Source of the DNA: a virus
IMG/VR virus record: IMGVR_UViG_3300010391_000013
Coordinates: 1 to 32,054 of that record
Length of the DNA stretch: 32,054 bases
Reading direction: 5' to 3' (one strand)
The translations under genes were made by a program, and so were the position numbers. Positions 23,792 to 31,271 of the stretch are shown in pieces (within the stretch, counting starts at the first letter, position 1; the number at the start of each line of letters is the position of its first letter). Under the pieces are notes generated by a model. It made no database searches. It was given only the letters and a program-made list of their open reading frames with translations, and was not told where the DNA came from.

Positions 23792-24497
23792 TACTACAAT
23801 TATTACATTTGAAGTCAAAAGAAAAGTCGATATCAGGATTATTATCCCTCATATGTTTTCTTAAAGCTAAACTATCTTTAGCCATAAGTTGTTCATCTAC
23901 GAATTTTCGTATAGAAGCCCTATCTGTATTTCCATCAATAGATGTAAGAAGGTATTTAAGTCTTGTGGTCAATTCTTTAGAAGATTCTTGATTAAGTTTC
24001 TTTAATTGATTTAATTCCGCTTCTATATTCTTTTCATCAATTTGATTTTGAAGTTTATATGTTACAGTTACACCACATGGAAGTTTATATGTGAACGAAT
24101 TTTCACCTCTTGGATAACTTTCAAAATTAAATGGTCGGTTTTCAATTGTAGAAAGATTTACAACCACTTTATTAGGTTCCATACAAGATGAACACGTAAC
24201 TGTTACTGGATATTCATCACCATATGATAAACGTCTAATAGCGATAAATATAGCGTTTTTATCAGGAACTAAAATTTCTTCTTGCTTAATAGATTTATTG
24301 ACGATGAGAGACTCAACAAGTTTTTCAAGAAACCTACCATTTTTTCTTAGTTGAATATTAGCCAAAATGTCTTCTTCCTTGGCTGTCATTTGTTTTAATT
24401 CAATCTCTCCAGATGATAAAAGATTAGTTTCAGGATAGAACCATCCTTTCGTGGGAAGAGGAATGATATCTGTCAGATATTTTTGATTTTCTGCCAT
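23730..24497 (-). CDS. gp26-like baseplate hub protein
   Basis: The 255-aa protein has the features of T4 gp26-type baseplate proteins: an N-terminal IIPLPTKGWFYPE motif, the middle segment DKNAIFIAIRRLSYGDEYPV, and two CxxC pairs, C102/C105 in TCSSC and C231/C234 in CNNC, which would bind one structural zinc. The C-terminus ends IPMGLSFLWPDIDS, like the GxDFFWP end of that family. It is expected in the central baseplate hub or its assembly. It lies before the tape measure with a 3' overlap to a second ORF. No clear Shine-Dalgarno is seen at the ATG at 24497. Confidence 0.75.
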   Translation of the reverse strand: MAENQKYLTDIIPLPTKGWFYPETNLLSSGEIELKQMTAKEEDILANIQLRKNGRFLEKLVESLIVNKSIKQEEILVPDKNAIFIAIRRLSYGDEYPVTVTCSSCMEPNKVVVNLSTIENRPFNFESYPRGENSFTYKLPCGVTVTYKLQNQIDEKNIEAELNQLKKLNQESSKELTTRLKYLLTSIDGNTDRASIRKFVDEQLMAKDSLALRKHMRDNNPDIDFSFDFKCNNCSNERRQDIPMGLSFLWPDIDS

Positions 24498-24553
24498 AAC
24501 GTTAATATTGTTTGTTGTGAATATATAGAAACTAAGGTAAGTTTTTAGATATT

Positions 24554-24904
24554 TTATTGATTATAAAACATCCTTAATATTTCTTTTTCACTATCTGAAA
24601 GGTTTGCTGGTATTAAATCTCCATGGGTATCTATGAGTTCTTCTTCTCGGTTAGAACTAAATACTCCCATTCCCTGATTTTTTCTACCTATACTTCGCAT
24701 TAACAACTCCTCTTCTTCTTTTTCATATTCTAATTCTTTTATAGCTGATTTAACACCATCTTTAACGGAATCTTGAATATTTTCAGATTCATTGTGAACA
24801 TAAACTTCAGGAGTAACTGGTTTAGAATATAATTTCTTAACTATAAGAAATAGTGCTATTAAGGTAGCAATTGATTGAATTGAAATTATTAGATATAACC
24901 ACAT
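24554..24904 (-). CDS. Small membrane-anchored protein of 116 aa
   Basis: Residues 1-about 24 (MWLYLIISIQSIATLIALFL) form one transmembrane helix followed by basic KKLYSK. The remainder is acidic and helical (IKELEYEKEEEELLMRSIG), ending in LSDSEKEILRMFYNQ. The ATG directly follows the stop of the nucleotidyltransferase gene. A type-I-like topology with a cytoplasmic acidic tail is inferred from the positive-inside rule. Its position within the tail block suggests a virion or assembly role, but nothing confirms that. Confidence 0.6.
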   Translation of the reverse strand: MWLYLIISIQSIATLIALFLIVKKLYSKPVTPEVYVHNESENIQDSVKDGVKSAIKELEYEKEEEELLMRSIGRKNQGMGVFSSNREEELIDTHGDLIPANLSDSEKEILRMFYNQ

Positions 24905-25876
24905 TTAAATTGTAGATTGAGCAATTGTTGAAGTTGTTTGTTTTGTTCGACCCGCTTGTGCTATATCTTTTTCTGCTTTTTTAACCTTTTCTACATCTGT
25001 TTTTTTAGTATTTTGAAGATAATTTCTAACAGCAGTTTTATCTCTATCATATTGCTTTATATTAGTATCTTTTTGATCTATAGCGGTCTTTTTTGCTTTA
25101 ACTAAATCTGGCATACTTGGTTGAATATCTTGTGGTTCTTGTAGTGTATCAGTTGCAACTGACTCTGGTCCATATGAACTGTCCGCAGCTATAGAAGGGG
25201 GAGAACCCATTAATTCATTAAGAATCTTGCAAATTTCCTTTTTGAGTTCCTCTTTAATATCCGGCATATCAGATTCTATACCGTCAGCAGACTGATGAGC
25301 ATTGGTATATTTATTTTTAAGCAATTCAAAAAGTCCTAAATCAAACCATCCAAAAAATTTCTTAAACCATTTTTGTTTTTGTTCATTTGTAAATCTATGA
25401 GATCCAAGTGCCTCTCTAACATTTTGACTAGTATATACTTTAAGAGTGCCAATTTTACTTTTTTCTCTTAAATTATCATCTATTATTAGAATATATGCAC
25501 GTTGTTTATATGGTCTAAGATGTCCTTGAGCACCAAGAAGATATTCGTAATATTTTGACGGGGATGATATTTTCTTTTGAGCATCCCGAGCATTAAGACC
25601 ATATATTACAATTGTTGTAAGAGGGTCGTAATTATTCAATACTTCCCAAGAAGTATTTAAATTCTTAACTTTCTTTATATGACTATCATCAATACCATGT
25701 CTAACTAAAATTTGCTCTTTATCTCCAAAATGAATTGGTGCTTCAATACTCGGGTCATAATCTGTTGTGACTACATATGTATCTGGTCCAGCAGCACGTT
25801 TTAGTAGTTCATATGCTTTAAAATGCCCTTTATGTGGTGGTTGGCAAGTTGATGGTAAAATTCCTATAGTTCTCAT
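24905..25876 (-). CDS. HxGH nucleotidyltransferase-like protein with disordered C-terminal tail
   Basis: Residues 1-about 190 match the nucleotidylyltransferase (cytidylyltransferase/NMN-adenylyltransferase) fold: ILPSTCQPPHKGHFKAYELL has the HxGH motif (H15, H18), VIYGLNARDA sits at the usual nucleotide-binding strand, and TSQNVREAL (149-157) corresponds to the ISxTxIR loop. Such enzymes transfer a nucleotide to a phosphate, with ATP or CTP. Residues about 205-323 are a polar Lys/Asp/Gln-rich extension, probably disordered, absent from ordinary enzymes of the family. The gene sits among tail genes and overlaps its neighbours by 0-1 base. The substrate cannot be stated; the TSQNVREAL loop departs from the canonical ISTT.R. 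Confidence 0.72.
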   Translation of the reverse strand: MRTIGILPSTCQPPHKGHFKAYELLKRAAGPDTYVVTTDYDPSIEAPIHFGDKEQILVRHGIDDSHIKKVKNLNTSWEVLNNYDPLTTIVIYGLNARDAQKKISSPSKYYEYLLGAQGHLRPYKQRAYILIIDDNLREKSKIGTLKVYTSQNVREALGSHRFTNEQKQKWFKKFFGWFDLGLFELLKNKYTNAHQSADGIESDMPDIKEELKKEICKILNELMGSPPSIAADSSYGPESVATDTLQEPQDIQPSMPDLVKAKKTAIDQKDTNIKQYDRDKTAVRNYLQNTKKTDVEKVKKAEKDIAQAGRTKQTTSTIAQSTI

Positions 25877-26124
25877 TATTCTTTAGATTTTTGTAATTGT
25901 TCCCACACTCTATGAAGCATTTCAGCTGCTTCTAATTTTGTAGGAAAAACATTCTTTGGTCCGTCTTTAATCATACGACTTACGTAAGGACCTTTTATCA
26001 TTTTTATTGTATACCCATCTGGTTTATAAACTATTGTTCCTAAAAAATCATTTCCACGATATACATCACTTGGTTTATCTGGCAAATGATCAAAATCTCT
26101 AAATCTATATTGTGTATTATTCAT
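25876..26124 (-). CDS. Unrecognised 82-aa protein
   Basis: ATG at 26124 lies 1 base after the stop of the 131-aa gene and gives MNNTQYRFRDFDHLPDKPSD. A longer version from 26151 is less likely. The middle is strand-like (DFLGTIVYKPDGYTIKMIKG) and the end is helical (KLEAAEMLHRVWEQLQKSKE). The stop shares a base with the ATG of the nucleotidyltransferase gene (TAATG). No family recognised. Confidence 0.6.
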   Translation of the reverse strand: MNNTQYRFRDFDHLPDKPSDVYRGNDFLGTIVYKPDGYTIKMIKGPYVSRMIKDGPKNVFPTKLEAAEMLHRVWEQLQKSKE

Positions 26125-26125
26125 T

Positions 26126-26521
26126 TTAAATATGTTTATGAACTTTAGCAACGAACTCTGCTACTAATTCTTCAAATTCATTGTATTCTATTTGACCCAT
26201 TCTAGACCATTGAAATATCATTTTTAAAGCTCTATCTATATCAACTTTTTGTACAGCCTTTAATCTTATCTGAGGATCTTTATATTCCTTTAATACTTCA
26301 GTTGTACTTTGAGCCCCCAATCTAGTTTGAATTCTATTTCTAAATTGGCTCCATACTTTTGTTCTTTCATCTTCAATTGCTACTCGTTCTTTAGAAAATC
26401 TATCAAACCTTGGAGCTTGTTTATTTAAATTATCCAGTCGTTGACCCAATCTATATGTCTCAATATCTTGACCAACTCCGGCACCAGGTGTCATGACTTC
26501 ATTTTTATTGGATTTAATCAT
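26126..26521 (-). CDS. Unrecognised 131-aa helical protein downstream of the tail tube terminator
   Basis: The start at ATG 26521 gives MIKSNKNEVMTPGAGVGQDI; the longer frame begins at TTG 26554, inside the terminator's T-run, and is unlikely. The protein is almost wholly helical and charged (RLGQRLDNLNKQAPRFDRFS, ending EFEELVAEFVAKVHKHI). It could be a small tail-assembly or chaperone protein by position, but this is inference. No Shine-Dalgarno is present; TATTTATA on the minus strand ends 3 bases before the ATG, so a promoter and a near-leaderless start are possible. Confidence 0.6.
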   Translation of the reverse strand: MIKSNKNEVMTPGAGVGQDIETYRLGQRLDNLNKQAPRFDRFSKERVAIEDERTKVWSQFRNRIQTRLGAQSTTEVLKEYKDPQIRLKAVQKVDIDRALKMIFQWSRMGQIEYNEFEELVAEFVAKVHKHI

Positions 26522-26554
26522 AACTATAAATATATCATTACTAACGATAACCAA

Positions 26555-26584
26555 AGAAAAACCCCCGGCTAATTGCCAGGGGTT
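26555..26584 (-). terminator. Rho-independent terminator after the tail tube gene
   Basis: On the minus strand AACCCC-TGGC-AATTA-GCCG-GGGGTT forms a stem with one C/A mismatch (26584-26560), followed by TTTTCTTT. It lies about 57 bases after the tail tube stop codon and before the next gene's ATG. It therefore isolates the highly expressed tail tube message from the tail genes downstream. Confidence 0.85.
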
Positions 26585-26640
26585 AATAAGGATGATAAAT
26601 GTTATTTTTAATTACGACGTATTTGCTTAATCAAATATAA

Positions 26641-27132
26641 TTAATATTGGAGCACCCCGTAATCGTAGCTCACGTTTAAAGTAATATTAAGTGGATCACC
26701 TGTATTACTCCAGTTCATATTACCGAAGTCGGGATCAGTGATAAATGCTCCCTTAAGAAGCCACTCTTCAACTTTATCACCTACAGGACCAACTGGGTTG
26801 ACGACGATGTCCTTCTTATAGAAGTCCATATATCCGTCACGGCCGGTGACAGATTCATGACCAAGACGAATCCATTCCATAACTGCCTGAGCACCAGAAG
26901 GAACGATAGGATCATATAATTCCATAGTAATTGGTTGCCAGATTGACTTACCCTTATAATAACGTTGTAAGTTAATATGGTCTAATGCTTTTCTCTCTTG
27001 TTGTAATTTTGGTCTATCACATTTCTTAAGAATAAATGATGGAATACCATCAATATATATAAAGAAGCGGTTTTGAGTTTTTGGTTCGTAAGCCGTCCAG
27101 AATATCTCATTTGAATTAAGTAAATCTGCCAT
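26641..27132 (-). CDS. 19: Tail tube protein (T4 gp19-like)
   Basis: The 163-aa protein forms the hexameric rings of the tail tube. It has the gp19 layout: an N-terminal helix and FFIYIDGIPSFILKKCDRPK, the conserved LDHINLQRYYKGKSIWQPIT loop and strand, YDPIVPSGAQAVMEWIRLGH, and the C-terminal NWSNTGDPLNITLNVSYDYG. Length matches T4 gp19 (163 aa). The start has a good AGAGGA site 8 bases upstream and TATAAT-like sequence farther back. A terminator follows the gene. The usual T4 neighbour, a sheath gene (gp18), is not the upstream gene here. Confidence 0.93.
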   Translation of the reverse strand: MADLLNSNEIFWTAYEPKTQNRFFIYIDGIPSFILKKCDRPKLQQERKALDHINLQRYYKGKSIWQPITMELYDPIVPSGAQAVMEWIRLGHESVTGRDGYMDFYKKDIVVNPVGPVGDKVEEWLLKGAFITDPDFGNMNWSNTGDPLNITLNVSYDYGVLQY

Positions 27133-27201
27133 ATTATTTGTCCTCTATTTTAATTGTTATTATATGTTTCACTGTATAATAAGTATTTTAAAATTAAAAA
27201 T

Positions 27202-27230
27202 TTGACATTATAAACTTATCATTCTATAAT
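27202..27230 (+). promoter_or_regulatory. Consensus sigma70 promoter of the 507-aa endonuclease gene
   Basis: TTGACA at 27202-27207, a spacer of exactly 17 bases, then TATAAT at 27225-27230, on the plus strand, 34 bases before the ATG at 27265. Both boxes are perfect matches to the vegetative consensus, so the host RNA polymerase should use it early and independently of phage factors. Confidence 0.9.
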
Positions 27231-27264
27231 AGTTATCAGCATATAAACCAAATTAACAAAAACT

Positions 27265-28788
27265 ATGGCAAGACCAAGAAAAAATCCACTAACTGTTGAT
27301 AAAATATGTCCTACATGTAAAAAAACGTTTACTCTTTCATATCGAAAAATACGACAAATATTTTGCTCTAAAACCTGTGCCCAACATTCTCCAGAAGTAT
27401 TAAAAAAAATGGAAGAAAGCAAACAAAAAACCTATAATGAAAAATGGGGAGGTCTTCATCCAATGGAAACAGAAAATACAAAAAATGCTTTCAAAAAATC
27501 AATCTTTGAAAAATATGGAAATGATTATTTTTCTAATTATTTAGTTAAGAAAACCAAAGAAACAAAAAAAGAAAAATACGGAGATGAAAATTATAATAAT
27601 ATAGAACAGATGAAAAAAACTTGTTTAGAAAAATATGGTGTCGATAATGCCAGAAAATCTCAAATGATAATTGAAAAATGTAATACCACTGTAAAGAAAA
27701 AACATTATGATTATTTAATAGAATATTATAAAACCAAAAATATATCACCAATGTTTTCTGAATTAGAATATACAGGATGTAATTTTAGCAAAAAATATAA
27801 ATTTAAATGTTTAAAATGTAATTCAGAATTTGAAAGTGATGTATATAAACCACAAAATGTTTTTTGTGAATTGTGTAATCCAACTGATAATGATACCTTA
27901 GAAAATGAAATTTTTAAATATGTATCATCACTTTTATCTAATGATATTATAATAAAAAGAAATGACAGAACTATACTATTAGGAAAAGAAATAGATATCT
28001 ATATACCATCTTTAAAAATAGGCATAGAAATCAATGGATTATACTGGCATTCAGAAGACGGTAGAGGTATAGGAAAATATTATCATCTTAATAAATATAA
28101 ATCAACTTTATTTCACGGAATACAACTTATTCATATATTTGAAAATGAATGGATATATAAAAATGAAATAATAAAATCCATTCTTAAAAATATATTAAAA
28201 AGTAAATTAAATAAAATTTATGCTAGGAATTGTATTATTAAATCTATAACTGATATAGAAAAAGATAATTTCTTAAATGATAATCATCTTCAAGGAAAAG
28301 ATTTATCCCCTATAAAATATGGTTTATTTTATAAAAATGAATTAGTATCAGTAATGACATTTGGTAAATCGAGATTTGATAAAAAAGTAGAATGGGAAAT
28401 GATAAGATATTGTAGTAAATTAAGTTATTCAATAATAGGAGGAGCATCTAAATTATTTTCTTATTTTCTAAAAAATAAAAATCCAAATTCTGTAATAAGT
28501 TATTCTGATAAAAGATTTTTTAGTGGAAACGTATATATCAATTTAGGATTTAAGTTTAATTCTAATACCCCACCAAACTATTACTATATAAGTAAAAATT
28601 ATAAAACTTTATATAATCGAATGGGATTTCAAAAACATAAACTTTCAAAATTATTAGAAAACTTCGATCCAAATCTAACAGAATGGGAAAATATGAAAAA
28701 TAATGGATTTGATCGTATATGGGATTGTGGGCATAGCAAGTGGATTTTCCGATCTAATGATATCAAAAAAACTATTAAAGAGATATAA
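27265..28788 (+). CDS. Large homing-endonuclease-like protein (507 aa) on the opposite strand
   Basis: Residues 15-45 hold a zinc-ribbon pair (CPTC, CSKTC), followed by several KYG-repeats (FEKYGNDYFSNYL, KEKYGDENYNN, LEKYGVDNAR) of the kind seen in Hef-like phage endonucleases, and a second zinc finger (CLKC, CELC at 182-204). The nuclease domain (about 205-310) shows GKEIDIYIPSLKIGIEINGLY, the PD-(D/E)XK pattern with E242, D244 and E255. Residues about 320-507 form another domain (GLFYKNELVSVMTFGKSRF, then GGASKLFSYFLKNKNP) resembling the Mom/GNAT-like C-terminal part of such proteins. It carries its own host-like promoter. The stop lies 2 bases from the opposing gene's stop, with no terminator between. 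Confidence 0.82.
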   Translation: MARPRKNPLTVDKICPTCKKTFTLSYRKIRQIFCSKTCAQHSPEVLKKMEESKQKTYNEKWGGLHPMETENTKNAFKKSIFEKYGNDYFSNYLVKKTKETKKEKYGDENYNNIEQMKKTCLEKYGVDNARKSQMIIEKCNTTVKKKHYDYLIEYYKTKNISPMFSELEYTGCNFSKKYKFKCLKCNSEFESDVYKPQNVFCELCNPTDNDTLENEIFKYVSSLLSNDIIIKRNDRTILLGKEIDIYIPSLKIGIEINGLYWHSEDGRGIGKYYHLNKYKSTLFHGIQLIHIFENEWIYKNEIIKSILKNILKSKLNKIYARNCIIKSITDIEKDNFLNDNHLQGKDLSPIKYGLFYKNELVSVMTFGKSRFDKKVEWEMIRYCSKLSYSIIGGASKLFSYFLKNKNPNSVISYSDKRFFSGNVYINLGFKFNSNTPPNYYYISKNYKTLYNRMGFQKHKLSKLLENFDPNLTEWENMKNNGFDRIWDCGHSKWIFRSNDIKKTIKEI

Positions 28789-28789
28789 T

Positions 28790-29929
28790 TTATGATTTAT
28801 CCTTATATTGATAATCTAATTCATTAAGTAATGGATAATTCCCTATACTTAATTCCGGTGACATAACTACCATCGGAAGTTCAATCATTTTACAATTCTC
28901 TTTCAAGTATTGTTTAACCACTTCTAATTGTCTTTCAGAAGGATAATCATAATACATTAATTCGTTAATATCAGAACTATACTTCCAATCTATTGACATA
29001 TTCGGGTCGATATCACACTGAATCACAGGTCGGCAAGGAATGGATTCATACACTTTTTTATACTTAATTGCGGAAACTTTAGGAGTATTATCTACTGCAC
29101 CCATAAGAACATAAGATTTATCCTTTTCTTCTAAATCCCCAATGGTTTCTTCAATCAATTCATGAACCACATCTTCATCAAGATCGTTGAGTTTATTTAA
29201 ATATGACTCCATTTCTTCTAAACTGACTAATCTATCATACATAGAATTAATTGAATTCTTTAACTTTTCAAGCAAACCAGTATGACGAAGAGCTTTAAAA
29301 ACTATATTTTCTACACTAAACTCTCCTTCCTTACTTTCAAGTCCCTTATTTCTATAATCTCGTATTGACTTCATTAACTTTTTAAGTCCATCAATGTTTC
29401 TTGTTTCTATAATTTTATCAATTTGATCTTTAATTTCGTAGAATGATTTCTTTATTGTCTGTTTATCTAATACAGGCTGTTCATTCTTTGGAGGTACCAA
29501 CCATTTATTGTGAAGAAGAGAAAACATACTACCATGAGGCCTGGCTTTCTCAGGAGTGCTATTCTTTTCGGTAATGTCTTGAAGATATACTTCTACTTTA
29601 TGGCCTTTAATGACTATATTGTGTTCTTCATTAAATCTACCACCCAGAGAATCTAAAAACTTTCTAAAATGTTCAGGGTCTAACCCCTCCTTAATAATAT
29701 CAATTACAATGTGAACATCAATATCGCTTTTTGGAGTCCAAGTATAATTTGTAGAAGACCCCAATAAAAGAATATCTAAAATCTCAAATTTGAAATCTGT
29801 AGAAAGATAGAAATCTTTCGCTACTTTAAATAATATAAGTCTAATATCTGGTTTGAGATTTTGGTTCTCATCCCAAAGATTAGGTTCTAATGTCTTATTA
29901 TAGACCCGAATTTGTTCTTCTGAAATCAT
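28790..29929 (-). CDS. Nucleotidyltransferase-fold protein (379 aa)
   Basis: Residues about 50-78 (LDILLLGSSTNYTWTPKSDI then DVHIVIDI) have the GS-x(10)-DxD signature of the polymerase-beta-like nucleotidyltransferases, with G57/S58, D69 and D71 as metal and nucleotide ligands. A third acid that completes the active site may be near the HKVEVYLQD stretch (about 107-115). The rest is helical (150-250) with an acidic end. Such proteins add nucleotides to RNA, proteins or antibiotics; the substrate is unknown. The start shares bases with the stop of the interrupted gene (TAATG). It could be an antitoxin- or defence-related enzyme, but that is inference. Confidence 0.7.
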   Translation of the reverse strand: MISEEQIRVYNKTLEPNLWDENQNLKPDIRLILFKVAKDFYLSTDFKFEILDILLLGSSTNYTWTPKSDIDVHIVIDIIKEGLDPEHFRKFLDSLGGRFNEEHNIVIKGHKVEVYLQDITEKNSTPEKARPHGSMFSLLHNKWLVPPKNEQPVLDKQTIKKSFYEIKDQIDKIIETRNIDGLKKLMKSIRDYRNKGLESKEGEFSVENIVFKALRHTGLLEKLKNSINSMYDRLVSLEEMESYLNKLNDLDEDVVHELIEETIGDLEEKDKSYVLMGAVDNTPKVSAIKYKKVYESIPCRPVIQCDIDPNMSIDWKYSSDINELMYYDYPSERQLEVVKQYLKENCKMIELPMVVMSPELSIGNYPLLNELDYQYKDKS

Positions 29930-30135
29930 TATGGTTCCCCTTGTTGATCTGGAGTTATACCTTTATTTTCTTCCTCAGCATTTTTTAACATTCTAGCATA
30001 AGTGTCGTAAGCATCTTTCATATCATCCGTATAATAACTTTTATTTTCATCCGTTTTTCCATTAGATATCCATCTTACATACCACTCTCCTGTGCTAGGT
30101 TTTTTTACTGGTCTCGCAACTTTATTTCCTAACAT
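29929..30135 (-). CDS. 68-aa ORF, C-terminal piece of the interrupted gene
   Basis: Begins MLGNKVARPVKKPSTGEWYV and contains YYTDDMKDAYDTYARMLKNA, a strand-then-helix pattern. It may be translated alone from the ATG at 30135, but its frame is open upstream for about 46 more codons up to the TGA at 30274, so this ATG is probably an internal methionine of a formerly longer protein. Its stop overlaps the next gene's ATG (TAATG). No function is recognised. Confidence 0.4.
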   Translation of the reverse strand: MLGNKVARPVKKPSTGEWYVRWISNGKTDENKSYYTDDMKDAYDTYARMLKNAEEENKGITPDQQGEP

Positions 30136-30273
30136 TATAGTTTTTCCAGTAGGTTTCCATATACCTTCCCAATCAGGTTTAGAAGATACAACTTCATAAT
30201 CCCAATTGGTTATACCTTTATATTTTTGTTTAAGTTGAATAATTTTATGTCTAGTTTCTTCTAAAGAATTAAA

Positions 30274-30597
30274 TCATTTTGCCATAGATTGTCCCCATTG
30301 AACCATTCGTTCTCCTTGAGTATCACTTGAAACATAATAAGTTGTAACCGGACCACTTTTACCTAATATAATGTATTGTTTATTAGGATTATCCATTGTT
30401 TCTTTAAGAAGTTCTTGAATTACTTTTCTTATTTCATTAACCGAAATATTTTTTCTTTCGGTGTACCAATCTTTTCCTAAATCTCTAAGTTCTTCTACGG
30501 AGGATTTTTCAGTATTACCATGTTTTTCTAAATCATCACTAGATTGAAATTTAATACGCCACCTCTCACCGGTAATATGTTTTGGATCTTTCTTCAT
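30274..30597 (-). CDS. 107-aa ORF, middle piece of the interrupted gene
   Basis: Begins MKKDPKHITGERWRIKFQSS and has a helical stretch (VNEIRKVIQELLKETMDNPN) followed by strand-like KQYIILGKSGPVTTYYV. It is the longest uninterrupted piece of the frame 29929-30684. There is no strong ribosome site before its ATG, and the frame is open 22 codons further upstream to the TAA at 30664. It may still be made as a shortened protein. Product unknown. Confidence 0.45.
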   Translation of the reverse strand: MKKDPKHITGERWRIKFQSSDDLEKHGNTEKSSVEELRDLGKDWYTERKNISVNEIRKVIQELLKETMDNPNKQYIILGKSGPVTTYYVSSDTQGERMVQWGQSMAK

Positions 30598-30711
30598 GTC
30601 TTTATCAGAAACATAACCACCAAATTGTTCATCTATAATCTCTATGATAATATCTTTAAGTTCTTATTTACTTAATTTTTCCATATCTATATAAATATCA
30701 CTATAATACCA

Positions 30712-31212
30712 CTAATATACATATTGTTCTAAAACTTTGATAGTATCACTACTACTCTTATGTAGAATACCAATTCCTTTTGCAGCATTCCATTCATCAA
30801 TATTGGATGTGGTATCATCAATCAGTATAAATCCAGGTTTAGCATAATATCTTTTTTGATGTTTATTAACCACAAATCTTATTTTATTTTTTGGTAAATC
30901 AGGAATATTTTTGTTTAACCACATTAACTTTCCTTTTGATGTAAAGTTATCCTCTTTATCACTTTTTCCCAACGCTGATAGTATTTTCACATCCAAAAAA
31001 TTATCAATTATAAATGACCACAATTGTTTTCCATCGGGCATCCAAGGAAGTTCAGCAAAAAAATTTGATTTTCCATATTTCTCGATATTATTCCACAATT
31101 CAGAATCAGGTATTATATCTACATCTTTATTGAATAATTGATAAAAATAACCCGAAAAGTTTGCTAAAACTCCATCCAAATCACAAAATATTTTTTTATC
31201 TTTAATTTCCAT
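30712..31212 (-). CDS. HAD-family 5'-nucleotidase-like phosphatase
   Basis: The 166-aa protein has the HAD signature FCDLDGVLANF (nucleophile D11, acid/base D13), typical of 5'(3')-deoxyribonucleotidases (NT5C type), and the metal-binding motif ILIDDTTSNIDEW (D132, D133) late in the chain. A lysine-bearing segment (TSKGKLMWLNKN) lies between them. Such phage enzymes dephosphorylate nucleotides and adjust pools. The gene directly precedes the interrupted gene and lies downstream of the 11-bp array, which may regulate it. TATTTATA on the minus strand stands 3 bases before its ATG. Confidence 0.8.
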   Translation of the reverse strand: MEIKDKKIFCDLDGVLANFSGYFYQLFNKDVDIIPDSELWNNIEKYGKSNFFAELPWMPDGKQLWSFIIDNFLDVKILSALGKSDKEDNFTSKGKLMWLNKNIPDLPKNKIRFVVNKHQKRYYAKPGFILIDDTTSNIDEWNAAKGIGILHKSSSDTIKVLEQYVY

Positions 31213-31243
31213 AAATATAAATATAACTTTTTAATATAAGAAG

Positions 31244-31271
31244 TTGACAGTATTTTTTTGTGTAGTACTAT
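31244..31271 (+). promoter_or_regulatory. Possible sigma70-like promoter facing the repeat array
   Basis: TTGACA at 31244-31249, a 16-base spacer and TACTAT at 31266-31271 on the plus strand. The -35 is consensus. No plus-strand gene follows, so it could drive an antisense or non-coding RNA through the array, or be coincidental; the -10 overlaps the first array unit. Confidence 0.35.

Larger units (their letters stand above)
29929..30684 (-). pseudogene. One reading frame of about 251 codons with two in-frame stops
   Basis: From ATG at 30684 one frame reads MEKLSK, then TAA (30666-30664), then ELKDIIIEIIDEQFGGYVSD into the ORF 30274-30597, then TGA (30276-30274), then FNSLEETRHKIIQLKQKYKG into the 68-codon ORF and its stop at 29929. 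All pieces are in one frame and read as coherent, helical-strand protein. SK-stop-ELKD would be natural with a lysine, and MAK-stop-FNSL with a tryptophan. It is best read as a gene broken by two nonsense changes, with parts that may still be translated separately; readthrough or recoding is the alternative. Product unknown. Confidence 0.72.

Noticed and set aside
2751-26544. Recurring TTACTAACGA/TTACTAACAA in gaps at about 2751, 4299 and 26539
   Set aside because: Only three short matches in AT-rich gaps, at inconsistent distances from genes; not enough to call a regulatory element.
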